From Callipepla californica brunnescens (taxonomy: Eukaryota; Chordata; Aves; Galliformes; Odontophoridae), in NCBI GenBank assembly GCA_023055505.1, contig JALIRH010000045.1, forward strand, positions 2,170,001 to 2,234,000: 64,000 nt of DNA, read 5' to 3'. Positions 53,881 to 64,000 of the stretch are shown one piece after another. Every line of letters begins with the position of its first letter. Position 1 is the first letter of the stretch. The notes under the pieces were generated by a model. It saw nothing but the letters and a program-made list of their open reading frames with translations. It was not told the DNA's origin and ran no database searches. Both the position numbers and the translations under genes were made by a program.

Positions 53881-56800
53881 AGCAGTGCACAGAGGCATGC
53901 AAACAAAGAGAGCTGACCTGAGGACAAGCTAAAAGGAAGGGTAGAATTCTCACAGTGGATTTGAGCAGGTTTGGGAACAGGGATCAGATCAGATCAGCGC
54001 ATCTGCACTTCAAGAGGTGTGCATGGTTTGCTGACTGCCTCCCCTTGCAAAGTCTGCAAGAAACCAGAACAAGATAGCTTTCCCCAGCAGGGAACACGAT
54101 GCACAACTTGCACCCACAGTGCCTGGCTCACCACATGCCACCACAGCTCTTCCTGCAAGCAGGAGGCTCCTGAAAGCTCAGGTGTGCAAGGTGCAGCAAA
54201 CAACACTGGAAGTGGTTCTGCTGCCTAAGCCAGTCTCCACCCTGCAGGCTCCCGTCACCTCCACCCCTCTGTGTCCCTGCCCTTGTTTTGCCTCCCAGCC
54301 CCTCTTGCAATCCCTGTGCCCTGCCTTCCTCCTCCCCCGGTGTTGCTGACTTGACTTTACAGTACGTCTGAATGAAGAGCTTCTTTCCATAGCTGTGGAA
54401 ATGCCTTTTGTTTGCCAGTGTGTCCCAACTATGGGACAATCAAAGCCACCCTTCTTGCTTCAGTGCCATCCACGAGAACCAATGGCGTGTTGCAATAATG
54501 CCTAGGAGGGCCAAACACAGATATTGCCGCTGCCTATAAGCAAAGCAGTCCTCGAGAGCTCCAGACCTTGGTGTTACGCTTATCAATTTCATGCACTGAT
54601 GTCATCCCAGGAGCAGGAGCGGAAATCTCCCTTTTGTTGTTTTATTGTGTGCCTGACAACTGCATTCAGTGCCCTCTCTTTGTGTTATGAGCACCAAAAC
54701 CTCACTTAGAGGCAAACTTCACTTTGTAGACCTTTATCACACCGCTTCCAAATCATTCCTCCAAGCAGGGGACTCTCATTTTGTCTCATCCCAATGGAGT
54801 ATCTCCTTCAAGGAAGCAAACTCATTGCACATGCAAATAAAATGAGACAACCTGAGATGGCCCCAAGCTGTCCAGACCAGATCAGGGTATGTCCGTATTC
54901 AAGGGAACCAGGATTTTGACTATTTTTACTTTTTTTTTATATTTAAACTTTATATACTGGCGTTATATGAGCCAGCAAATATCAATGTGCCTTTGGTGGT
55001 GCCAAGGACAGTGCTGCTCAGGACCACAGGAAGATATCCACTGATCAATATGCTGATGTTTGGTTTTACAAAAACAAATTCAAATCAGTTTCAGGCTCAT
55101 CCTGAGCCTTACAATTCAAAGGAGTGCAGAGGTTCACCAGCTTTGCCTCAACATTGTTGGGACCACCCCTAAAAGCTGCTGTCCTTGATGGGAGAGGTGG
55201 GACCTTTTGTTTCGGGTGGGAACTGTCTTCTGCACGTTCCATCTTTCAAACAGAGAGCAACAAAATCCATCCCACAGGAAGACAGCAATGATCGCGTGGC
55301 CCTTCTTCCCAAAATATTTTCCTATTTCACACGATCTCCACCAAAACGTTTGAGTTCATTGCCATTCTTCCTTGCACACCCTCTGCGATAAACCCTTCAG
55401 CCACAGTTTCACGAAGACGATGTCCTTTAAAAGCCAAATTACATTGAGTTACTCCAGCAGTTCCAGCTTAATGGGACGAGCTGGGATAAACCTACGTTGT
55501 TGAAATGCCAGCTGCTAACATGGAGATTCTGCATTATGCAGTGGTACTCGTGCTCTTGCTGGAGATGAAAAGCCAAGCTGCCTTTGCTCCCTCCAGCTGC
55601 CCCTCAGCAACCTCGGAGCAGTGGTGTGTCTGCCAGACAACTGCATGTTTGAGCTCTGCTGATGGCAGCCTTGGTGATTAAGGTGGTGACGAGCAGGGAG
55701 GAGGGGTGTGCAGTTGTCTCTGTGGCTCCAGGAGGGCTGCCAGGGCACAACCAAGTGGCTCCTGAGCCAAAAGACATCGGTCTGTGTCTGTAATCAGGGA
55801 GAGGCTCGGCTGCAGCCAAAGAGAGGATAAACAGCCAGGTTTGTGATCTTCACCAAACAAAGCAAGAGGGGGTGGGGGGTCTGGTCAGACGGAGCATGGA
55901 CATCTCCACGTCCCAAGAAGAGCCCGTTTCACTCCAGTTCTTGTCTCTGTGAGCAGCTGGTGCAGTGTGCTTCAGAGATATTGCTTCCCATTTTGTTGAG
56001 TCCATAGCTGGTTTTCAGTGTTTCCCACAGATGGGCAGGTTCTCAGCCGTATCTAAAGGTGCTCAGGTGAAGGATGGGGCATTCCTGGTCGGGTTTCCTT
56101 TGCTCTTCGCATTGACAGTGCAGCTTTGAAGCTCAGCTGCCTGCAGAGAAAAACCCATTGCTATCGCATCAAACTCAGGTTTGGATGGCCCCACTTCTGT
56201 GCTGTTCTGTGCTCAGAAGGGCACGCAGAGACAACAACACAGTGTAACCTCAGACTCTGCCCAGGAGAGACGTGTAAATATTTAAGGTACGCAAATGAAA
56301 TGATAGGACAAACCCACAAATGGAAGTAGGGGTATGGCTTGCTAATGACAAGCAGGATCTCCAAGCATCACAACCTGCACCGTGCCTATCCCCACTTTAT
56401 AAGGGAGTGATAGGAGCTCTTCACCTGCAAAGCTAATGGGGAATGCATCCATCCATGGGTGGTTTGCAGCGCTGGGGACGCAGCTCATCAGGGAGAGATT
56501 CCCAATTCCTAATTGATGAAGACTTCCAACTGATGAACCTCTACTTGGCATGTTTTGGTTTTGCTCAGGATTTGAAACGTGGTTGCACATGCACAGGCCT
56601 CACCGAGATGTGCTTGGCCACTCAAAGGGTTAATAAAATATTTAGGAGATGGTTTATGAGCTTTTTCTTTTCTCTTTTTTTTTTTTGGAAGCCCTCATTC
56701 ATCTTGTTTCCTTGTCCCCCGTCCACTCCCACCTTCCCATAGGGCCCTTAGGGCAGAGCTGCTAGGGAGGCTGAACTCCGTGGTATGTGCGTGCATGTGG

Positions 56801-59800
56801 CTCCTGGCGACGAGGCTGGGTGGTAAATTCACTTCAAAGGGGCTCCAGCACCAGCGAGATGCAGAAGGGTGTAATTACCAGCGGGGCTGAACCACCCTCC
56901 CGGGCTGTTTGAAGTAGCTCAGAGCAGAGAGGCAACAAAGGGGAGTGCCTTGCAGGGTCTGGGGGAAGGAGGACAGGAACCACTGCAGGTAGTGTGAAGA
57001 AGAATGAAGCTGTGGGTGCGTTGTAGTTGTCACTCTGAGCTCTCTGTGGAGATGGGGACCTCTCGTCTGTGATGTCAGGAGCAGCTCCCAGGCAGCTCTG
57101 CTTCTGTGGGGGGAGTGGGGCAGACACTTCACTGTGGGTGAGATGGAGCATTTGGGGTTCAGGCACTGAGCTCTGCAGCAAAGAACCTGCTGCACTAAAG
57201 CAGAGTCTGCAAAGCTTGCATTTGTCGAGGGAGACCAGATTTCCATCGCATGGGATGTGATGTCACACTCACTCTCTCCAAACTACACCCCACACCGAAT
57301 TGTGTCATCTACCTCTGTAAAAATAAGGGTTTGGGTATTGAAGTTACTTTCCTTGGATGCTTCTCATTGCATAACATCAGAATGTGATCTAAATGGAGTT
57401 ACTGTGCAATATGTGCAAATAGAAAGCATGGCTATTGATAGAATGAGTGGATAATATGGTGTTTAAATACAAAAACCAAAGTAAAATGGAGTCAGATGCA
57501 ATAAATCCAAGCAAAGCATCTTGTAACAAATGCACAGCTGACATCAGGAAAATGCTTTAGTTCTGATGAAAGCACACATCCTTCCTGAGCCTTCTTAGGT
57601 GGATGCAACTCAACTCTACACTGTTCTGTTGTGGGCTCCCATCCACTCAACCTGATGCAGTACACCAGGCAAAATGTCCAGTCAATGCTGGGTGATCCTA
57701 CAAAATTAATTACTCATAGTCTCCTTCTTTTTCTTCAGCAGAACGCATGCTAGAATCTGGAGATCTCTAGATTGAGAGCTTATTCAGCTCTAGGTCTGCT
57801 CACATCTTGTTGGCTTGACGATGCTTTACAGAAGGAGCACATTCAAGAGGCTGACACCCAGCAATGGGAGTCCCAAGGTGAGCATGATTACCTGCAGGAT
57901 TCCGCCAACACTGCCAGAGCTGCTGGAAGTCACCCCCCCAAGAATCCCCCAGCTCCAACTCGAGGTGCCTGGCTGAATCCCAAAGCATGATGTGAAACCT
58001 GAAACCAGGAAAGTTCAGCCCAGTTTCGTGTTTTGTAACGAAGGTTGCACAGCTTTGGCTGAGGCTCAGCCACAGGAGCGCAGTGGGATGCTTCCTTCTC
58101 TCCCTGCACTGCTGTGTGCACTCTTGAGTACATCCATACATCCCTCTCCGGGGCAACGATAAATGGCAAACCCAACGCTGCAGCTGTGATGTAAGCAAAG
58201 AAGCAGAGGAAGGATTCAGCCCTAAGAAAACGAGCATTAACCACCAGTATCACTCCATCTCTCCACTGTCATCATCCCATGGGTGAGTCATGCCCGTTGC
58301 TAAATAAAACGTGCGCTGGCAAACAGAAAGGGGAATATGGATGTGGCTGGTAGTGATGACTCAGTGACACTCAGCGCGGCCGTCGCCAGACCTGGTGGGC
58401 TGCTCCCCATGGAGGAAGCACACTCGAGGGTGAGTCCAGGGGGACGCGAAGGAAAAGGGCTCCTCACTCAGCCGTGCCAATGCGTGGCACAGGGAGTGCG
58501 AATTGTGAAGATGTAACTACTGCAAATCGTAAGCAGAGAAGGTAATTAAACTAGCACGTGTTACTGAAGGATGTGGCACGTTGGCCATCTCTTGGAGTTG
58601 ATTCGGTGTGGCAGATGGCACTACCCTCCATTCAGCTCAGCTTTGTTGGTGAGTCCTCCTCATGTGGAGGGTTTTTTTTGGTGCTCCTTCCACACATCAC
58701 TGTGCCAGGACCCACTCCATCGCATGGAAGACCAAGCTCTTGTTTCCTGTTGTTCGGGTAATGTTTAGCCATCACTGAGGCCAGCAGATTTCCCCGCAGC
58801 TCCAATCAATCAGCCACAACTGGCAGCTGTGAAGCTCTTCCAATTCTCAACCCAGTGCTGCTCTGCTGGTGAGAAACCAGGAAGGTTTTCCCAAGTGTGC
58901 TGTGTCCTCCTGCCTCTGCTGCCACTGAAAAGCCCTCCCTGAGAACAGCTGAAAGCATCTTTCAGTGATTTTGTGTGTCTACAACGTGACTTTACAATGG
59001 CACTGGACTTGGAGAGTGGATATAGACCAGGACAACCTCTGCACAAACACCTGCACTGAATGATACCTCATTCCCTTAAGAGCTTTAAAACTCGCTCAGA
59101 TATCTGTGAATGCCATAATATATGGAATATTTTCTTATCTGGGGAAGAGCAGCTTGAGCTGAAGAATTTGAGGCAGCTGCAGCATGCCTGTCCTACAAAC
59201 CCACTGCTCATGTGCTTGAGAATACGTGGTGGGATGCTGCGAGGAGATGGGCAGGCAGGCTGAGAGCTGAGAGGAGTCCAACCTGCAGTGAGAACGTTGT
59301 CCAAACACAGTCTGTAAAGCCTGACCTCCCAGTCAGCCTGCAGATCCTCAGAGTGATGGGACAGCAGCGATCTGAGCAGGTTCCTGCAGCAGCGTACTGT
59401 GTGAAGGTGTGCACACGCATCTCCTCCAGCCTGGCACTCGGCCCAGCTCATAAATCAGGGGCTGCAACGAAAGCAGAGGAACAGCATTTCTGACAAGCAG
59501 GGCAGTATTTATGAGCATCTGCAGCCCTCCTCCATTGCCTCATTGGAGGCATTCCTCCCTCCTCCCAGCTTCCCAGTGAATGGGGTGGCATGCAGGGGAC
59601 CTGAGCTGAACTCAGCAATGAGCAGTGCTGCCTACCACCAGGAGAAAAAGTCAGTGAAGCATCTCAGCTTGCCTGCGGTGTGTTCTCACTCCAGAGGAAC
59701 TCATTGCCACCAAGCACGCCCAGCCTGGCCTCCTGCTGCTTTCAAAGCTGCTGGTTCTGTGTTATTATTTACTGGGGTTATTTCTGCTCGTAGCTGCTTA

Positions 59801-59944
59801 GTGAGGGAAGAGCCCATTGTGCAATACAGAGTGGGGAAAGCTGCCATCCAAAAAACTCAGGTCCGCATCCTTGGAACTCATGTTTTGACTGCAAGAGGCG
59901 GTGAGAAGCTGGAGCCTGAGCACATGTGAAGATCTGGGCCTTGG
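53881..59944. other. about 6 kb mostly single-copy noncoding DNA
   Basis: No gene or clear interspersed repeat is recognised. T-rich runs are at about 54931-54938 and 56675-56686. Two AP-1-type heptamers (TGAGTCA at 58284 and TGACTCA at 58357) lie about 75 bp apart near a small CpG cluster at 58374-58390. Frames up to about 145 codons (57800-58237, minus) have no recognisable domain. Confidence 0.5.
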
Positions 59945-60370
59945 AATCATAGAACTGCAGAATTGTGAGGGTTGGAAAAGAGCTCTAAGATCACCGAGGC
60001 CAACCCCAACCCATGCCACCATACCCACCACCCCACGCTTCTGGAACACCTCCAGGGATGGGGACTCCCTGATGACGTCTCACCACTCTTCTGAGACAAG
60101 ATTTTAGCTGATATCCAACCTGAACCCCCAGATCCTTCTCCCCTATGCAGCTTCCTAGTTGCTCTGCCCCAAGCCTGCATTGTTACATGGAGTTGTTTTG
60201 ACCCAAGTGCAGGATCTGGCACTCGCTCTTGCTAAAGCTCATACAGTTGGTTTTAGCCAACCCAGGTCCCTCTGGTGTGCCTTCCCACCCTCGAGTAGCT
60301 CGATGCTTCCTCCCAGCTCATTGCCACCTTACTGAGACTGTGTTCAATCCCCTCATCCAGACCTACAGCA
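59945..60370 (-). mobile_element. CR1 LINE, longer 3' fragment (possibly two pieces)
   Basis: The left part has GGAATCATAGAACTGCAGAA, GGGTTGGAAAAGAGCTCTAA, CCAACCCCAACCCATGCC, GGAACACCTCCAGGGATGGG and GATATCCAACCTGAACCCCC. The right part (60121 on) matches the region further inside some avian CR1 copies: AGATCCTTCTC, CCCCAAGCCTGCATTG, ACCCAAGTGCAGGATCTGGC, CCCAGGTCCCTCTGG and TCATTGCCACCTTACTGA. The two parts may belong to one element or be two CR1 types brought together. Confidence 0.85.
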
Positions 60371-60382
60371 ACACAGAATCTG

Positions 60383-60480
60383 CATTATAACTTCGTTTCA
60401 CACATGGGAACTGGGCATGGGGGTGACCTCGAGTCCATAGCTGGGCTTTGAACCTTGAATGCAGCAAGATCCCTTCACCA
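60383..60480 (+). mobile_element. MIR-like SINE 3' half
   Basis: TTCGTTTCACACATGGGAAC, TGGGCATGGGGGTGACC, CATAGCTGGGCTTTGAACCT run in MIR order (compare ATTTTACAGATGGGGAACTG, GGTCACACAG, AGCTGGGATTTGAACC). It adjoins the CR1 on its left. Confidence 0.55.
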
Positions 60481-61420
60481 CAAGACACTTTTGTGCTGCA
60501 CATCTACTAATGAACAGCCTGCAGGGATGCAGGGCAGCAGCTTGCTGGCAGAAGGGATGTGAACTCCCACCTCCATGCTCTGGGGGGCCCGGGAGGGACC
60601 AACAACCCCTGAGCATCTGCTTGGATACTTCCTGACGTGAGCTCCTTTCTGCATGGTGCCTGCTCGTCTCTCCAGGGCAGGCAGGAGCCTGTAATTTGTG
60701 GGGATGAAGAGGTGGTTCCTGGGGTGGTTAGAGCCTCGGAGACTGCAAGTTCCTCCCCATGAGCATCTGTCACCACAGCTCTGGGCTTGGGTTACTTACT
60801 GGGAGGTCTTCAAAGCTGGGGAGTGGAGGTGGGGAGCAAAACAGAACCGTCAGCCCCTTCCTCTCCACTACCCTCGCAAATCAGTCCAGGTCGGGAAGGA
60901 GCTGGGGCTCCCCCAGGAAGCATCACAGCAGCCCTGTGTGGTCCCCAGGAGACAGAGCTGCTCCTCCCAGCTCCCCTGCAGCACCCACTTGATGTTGGGC
61001 ATCCAGAACCAAAGCGCTGTTTGGTGAAGTGAGAGTTAATTCGACGCCTTCCTTCCTGTGCATCTCCCCAATCTCCTCCTTTGTGTGAACTGTCCCTGTT
61101 CTTCCCCCCAAAGCACAGAGGCACTGCAATCCAGAAGGCTCCAAGTGTGCAGAGCCATCGTGGATCAACACATCCTTCAGACACAAGTGCCTAGAGGGTG
61201 GCACATTCATTTCTGACATCCTCATTCCTCAGCAGACAGCCTCTGTGTGGCCAGGAGATGAGTTTCCTATCTGCAGCTGCTCCTCACAAAACAAGGATGA
61301 CCGGAGCTCTGGTCCGACCCTTGCACCTCTTTCCCAGAAAAAGAAGAAACTTTCTCACTGGGAAGAAAACTAAATGTTTCATTTTCTGTGTTTTTCTGGG
61401 AAAGCATCCAAACGCAAGGA

Positions 61421-61440
61421 AAATAAATAAATAAATAAAA
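61421..61440. repeat. AAAT microsatellite
   Basis: Four AAAT units followed by AAAA. Confidence 0.9.
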
Positions 61441-61924
61441 ACGAAAACATCCCAATATTCCGTTTCAGATCAACTGGAAAAATAAAGTTCATTCTTGGAA
61501 AGAGAGCAAAGGAAATGGCTTAATCTCAGACTGGTTCCAGTTCCAAACTGGTTTTGCTTGCACACTCAGCCCCTCCCGAGTGCCCGGGCAGTTTCCCAGG
61601 GGATAGAAGCCCTGTAGGATCAGCAGTGCTGTTCCAGATGTGTCCTGCTGCCCCACGGCTGTGATTTACCCCATGTCCTCAGCACATCACTGTCTGCAGA
61701 GCCTAAAACACCACTGCCCTTTGCTGGTGCTGGGGCAGAGCACTGTGCTGCTGGGAACCGTGACTGCTGCAACCAAGGGGGACAGTCTGGGGTTCCTGAT
61801 CCAACTGTGGCGATTAGAACAACATCAGTGATCAACAACGCAGACCACAGGAAAGCCAAGGGAATGATGATGATCCAATGCACTCATGCTCTCACAAGGG
61901 CTGTGAAACTCAGAAACAGGGTCC

Positions 61925-62012
61925 AACTCCCCTCTCACCAATGCCAATGTAAACCTGAAGTGAATCCACTGAAATTTATACTGGCGTGAGTAAAAGGAGC
62001 TCCCAGCCAAGT
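61925..62012 (+). repeat. ancient amniote repeat fragment (GTGTAAA / CCACTGAA type)
   Basis: CTCTCACCAATGCCAATGTA, AACCTGAAGTGAATCCACTG, AAATTTATACTGGCGTGAGT then AAAAGGAGCTCCCAGCC parallel an old reptile/bird repeat with the order CACCAGTGTAAATCAGGAGT, AACTCCACTGAAGTCAATGG, TACACTGGTGTGAGTGAGAG. It is decayed but the order is clear. Confidence 0.6.
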
Positions 62013-62305
62013 AACTTTCCCTGTCCTTGACAGCAGGTTTCTCCTTCCCTGCATTTTTTCCCACTCGTGGCTAAAGCGTTAGCACTGGGAGCTTCTTGCA
62101 GCGGTGCCCAGCAATGCCAGGAGGGCACAAACCTTCTGAGAGGAATGCTGTGCCTGCTGGCTTCCAAGGCCAGCACTGCAGGGATGCGTCCGTGCTACCT
62201 GGAGCTCTGGGAGTGCGACAGAGCCGTCAAAGAGGCTGCAGTGAGAGGTGACAAAGCGCGCAGCTGGGACATCGGGGCCCTCTGCAGCAGAGCTGCCTGG
62301 CATTT

Positions 62306-62400
62306 CATTTATCTGAGCACGTCATTATCTGGGCATTTAATTACCCAGGCACTTCATTATCCAGGCATTTCTTTACCCTGGCACTTCCTTATTCAACTTT
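62306..62400. repeat. 16-bp tandem repeat with 32-bp alternation
   Basis: Four full 16-bp units lie at 62323-62338, 62339-62354, 62355-62370 and 62371-62386, flanked by partial units. All share the TTA...GGCAYTT pattern. Units 1 and 3 resemble each other (CATTATC...GGCATTT), as do 2 and 4 (TTACCC...GGCACTT), so the array probably doubled as a 32-bp block. Confidence 0.85.
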
Positions 62401-63311
62401 CCTTGCTGTCAGCACCTTCCCTTCAGCTGCTACCTAAATTGCGATGCCAGCAAGGCTGCAGCTAAGCAGACCCCCATCTGCAGGGACATCCCTTCTGGAC
62501 TCCATCACAGCAGTGCAACCGTTGTCCCTCCAGCAGAGCTTTACTCCCCGGGAGCCTCCGGATGCACGTCTAGCTCAGCTCCAAATGTTCAATTCTGGCT
62601 GCAGCCATTCCAGCCGCAGTTTCCATTCCAGGCTGCAGAAGCAAGAAGCTCAGGGTTGGGGTTGCGAGGCACTTGAAACGCCACGATGTCGAGACGGTGC
62701 CCGGGTTGGCTGTGTCCCTGCCCCCGATTTGTGCTGCTGCCAGCTCCCGTGACCAGCCCAGGGCTGGCGACCCATGGCCGCGCCGCAGAGCGCCCGTCTC
62801 TGGAGGGCCCTCCCAGGAGGAAATGTGGTTTCACAGTGGCTGCTTGTCCGTGGGATCTATTTGGAGACACGACCCCTCCCTCCCAAGGGCTTGATGGATG
62901 ACCAGCCAGGAGGATAAAAGGCTTTCCTCTTAAAGAAGACCGGCTAAATATAAACCTTTGCTGGCTTTAATGTGTCTTGAGCGTTAACTGAAACCATCTG
63001 CAATGGTAAATCTGCTCTCCCAGGCCCCGCTGTTGTCTGCGTGCGGCTCCAGAGCCCGGAACTGGCAGAGCCTGAAGCTCTGGGGAGGGATGGCCAGGGC
63101 AGCGGTGGGACAGAGCTGCACCCAGGCTGAGATGAAGCAGTGTCTGAGCTGCTCTGCCAGAGGCAGCTGCAACATGGGGTGCTCCCGAGGTGCTGAGAGC
63201 AAGGGGCTGCTTCAGCCTGAACGTTATGTGGGGGAATGGAGAAGCAGCTCAGCACCTCTTCCCTATCTCTCCTCATCTTTGTGCAGGAGATTTCCCTCAG
63301 TGAGCAGGGTA

Positions 63312-63440
63312 GAATCAGATCATAGAATCATAAGGGCTGGAGAAGACCTCCAAGACCACCGAGTCCCACCTCTGACCCATCCCCACCATATCCCTCAGTG
63401 CAAAACACAATGGGGGGACTCCATCACTGACCCCCTGCAG
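63312..63440 (-). mobile_element. CR1 LINE, 3'-end fragment
   Basis: AGAATCAGATCATAGAATCA, TAAGGGCTGGAGAAGACCTC, CAAGACCACCGAGTCCCACC, CCATCCCCACCATATCCCTC are the complement of a CR1 3' end. The right boundary is uncertain. Confidence 0.88.
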
Positions 63441-64000
63441 CTGAGCTGAGCACCGGGGGGTTCTCTCGAAGCCAGGGCTGACCTAGTGACTGTTTGAGGA
63501 CATCTCCAGAGGGACCTGGGGTGAATAACCACTTTTCAGCCCTAGGAGGCAGCACAACAAGATGCTTGGCTTTAGCCAAGGGCAGACAGGAGAAGTCAGG
63601 TTCATCCTACCACCAGCTGGTGATGATAGCATTGCAAAATGAGCCTCCTTGGTGTGGGGATGTGGTAAGGATTGATGGTTAGAGCCCCCCAGGGGTTGGA
63701 TGTGACCAGCCAGGAGCTCCCATGGTCCATTGCTGCTGTTTGGGAAACGTTCTGTCACTGTCAAAGTGTTCATCAACCCACAAAGTGTTCATCAGTCCAC
63801 GAAGCGGATGTGGCAAGCTCACAGCGCCGGGCCATAGAAAGACAAGTACAAAATGGAAGGACTTGAAAGTTGCTTTAAAGAAAGAGAAGATCCATTTTCA
63901 GCGCAGTTGGGACAACCACAGGTGCTCCAAAGATGGAGCAAGAGCCATCACTAAAGCCTCAAAACTCTGCACACGGAGGACCAAAACCATCAGCTCCCAT
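63441..64000. other. single-copy noncoding DNA
   Basis: No gene is recognised. It contains the 19-bp duplication at 63762. Confidence 0.5.
63762..63799. repeat. 19-bp tandem duplication
   Basis: CAAAGTGTTCATCAACCCA at 63762-63780 is followed directly by CAAAGTGTTCATCAGTCCA at 63781-63799, two differences. Confidence 0.92.

Larger units (their letters stand above)
60481..63311. other. mostly single-copy noncoding DNA
   Basis: No gene is recognised. The AAAT tract at 61421, the palindromic ancient repeat at 61925 and the 16-bp array at 62306 are listed separately. Confidence 0.5.

Noticed and set aside
58284..58363. Two AP-1-like heptamers considered as an enhancer
   Set aside because: Seven-base palindromic motifs are expected often by chance in 64 kb. 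No further support is visible.

Overview
This window looks like intergenic or intronic DNA from a bird, most likely a galliform such as chicken or turkey. The clearest sign is about twenty truncated CR1 LINE 3' ends, recognisable by their shared 3'-terminal motif and TTCTATG-type tails. They sit among older amniote repeats (MIR-like and L3-like), CCCAT and ACATGGGG minisatellites, and ordinary-looking single-copy DNA. I found no protein-coding gene I can support. The long open frames are either translations of tandem repeats (Pro/Cys/His/Val/Ser runs) or unstructured frames in GC-rich sequence, with no recognisable domain and no exon-like pattern. I saw no tRNA, rRNA, CRISPR array, or viral or bacterial gene. 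The only protein-like remnants are decayed pieces of LINE reverse-transcriptase ORF2 (about 12.28-12.69, 24.04-24.14 and 53.62-53.74 kb).

Layout. 0-7.6 kb: single-copy DNA with three tandem arrays: an 8-bp G-rich minisatellite at 0.6-1.08 kb, a CCCAT array at 2.55-2.81 kb and a 36-bp triplicate at 5.06-5.17 kb, plus a good CTCF-core match at 5.48 kb. 7.6-24.3 kb: repeat-rich, with CR1 fragments, an ancient LINE relic, and two places where oppositely oriented CR1 ends abut (16.0-16.25 and 18.85-19.26 kb). 24.3-32.2 kb: about 8 kb with almost no recognisable repeat. 32.2-45 kb: CR1 ends mixed with MIR and L3-like relics, an AT-rich inverted repeat at 35.2 kb, a 10-bp CCCATTGCAT minisatellite at 43.09 kb and, just beside it, the most CpG-dense stretch in the window (43.33-43.57 kb). 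45-54 kb: several CR1 ends, one near-complete MIR (50.94-51.1 kb) and a roughly 480-bp array of degenerate TTCTATG 8-mers facing an opposite CR1 end (52.0-52.7 kb). 54-60 kb: mostly single-copy. 60-64 kb: a longer CR1 piece next to a MIR-like relic, a palindromic ancient repeat, a 16-bp tandem repeat and one last CR1 end.

Because no genes were identified, there is no pathway to reconstruct. The useful content is the repeat stratigraphy, a few candidate regulatory stretches (a CpG island, CTCF-core motifs, AT-rich blocks that could be conserved elements) and the tandem arrays with G-quadruplex potential. Repeat identities rest on my recognition of family consensus features, not on a database search. 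Boundaries are approximate to about 10-20 bp.
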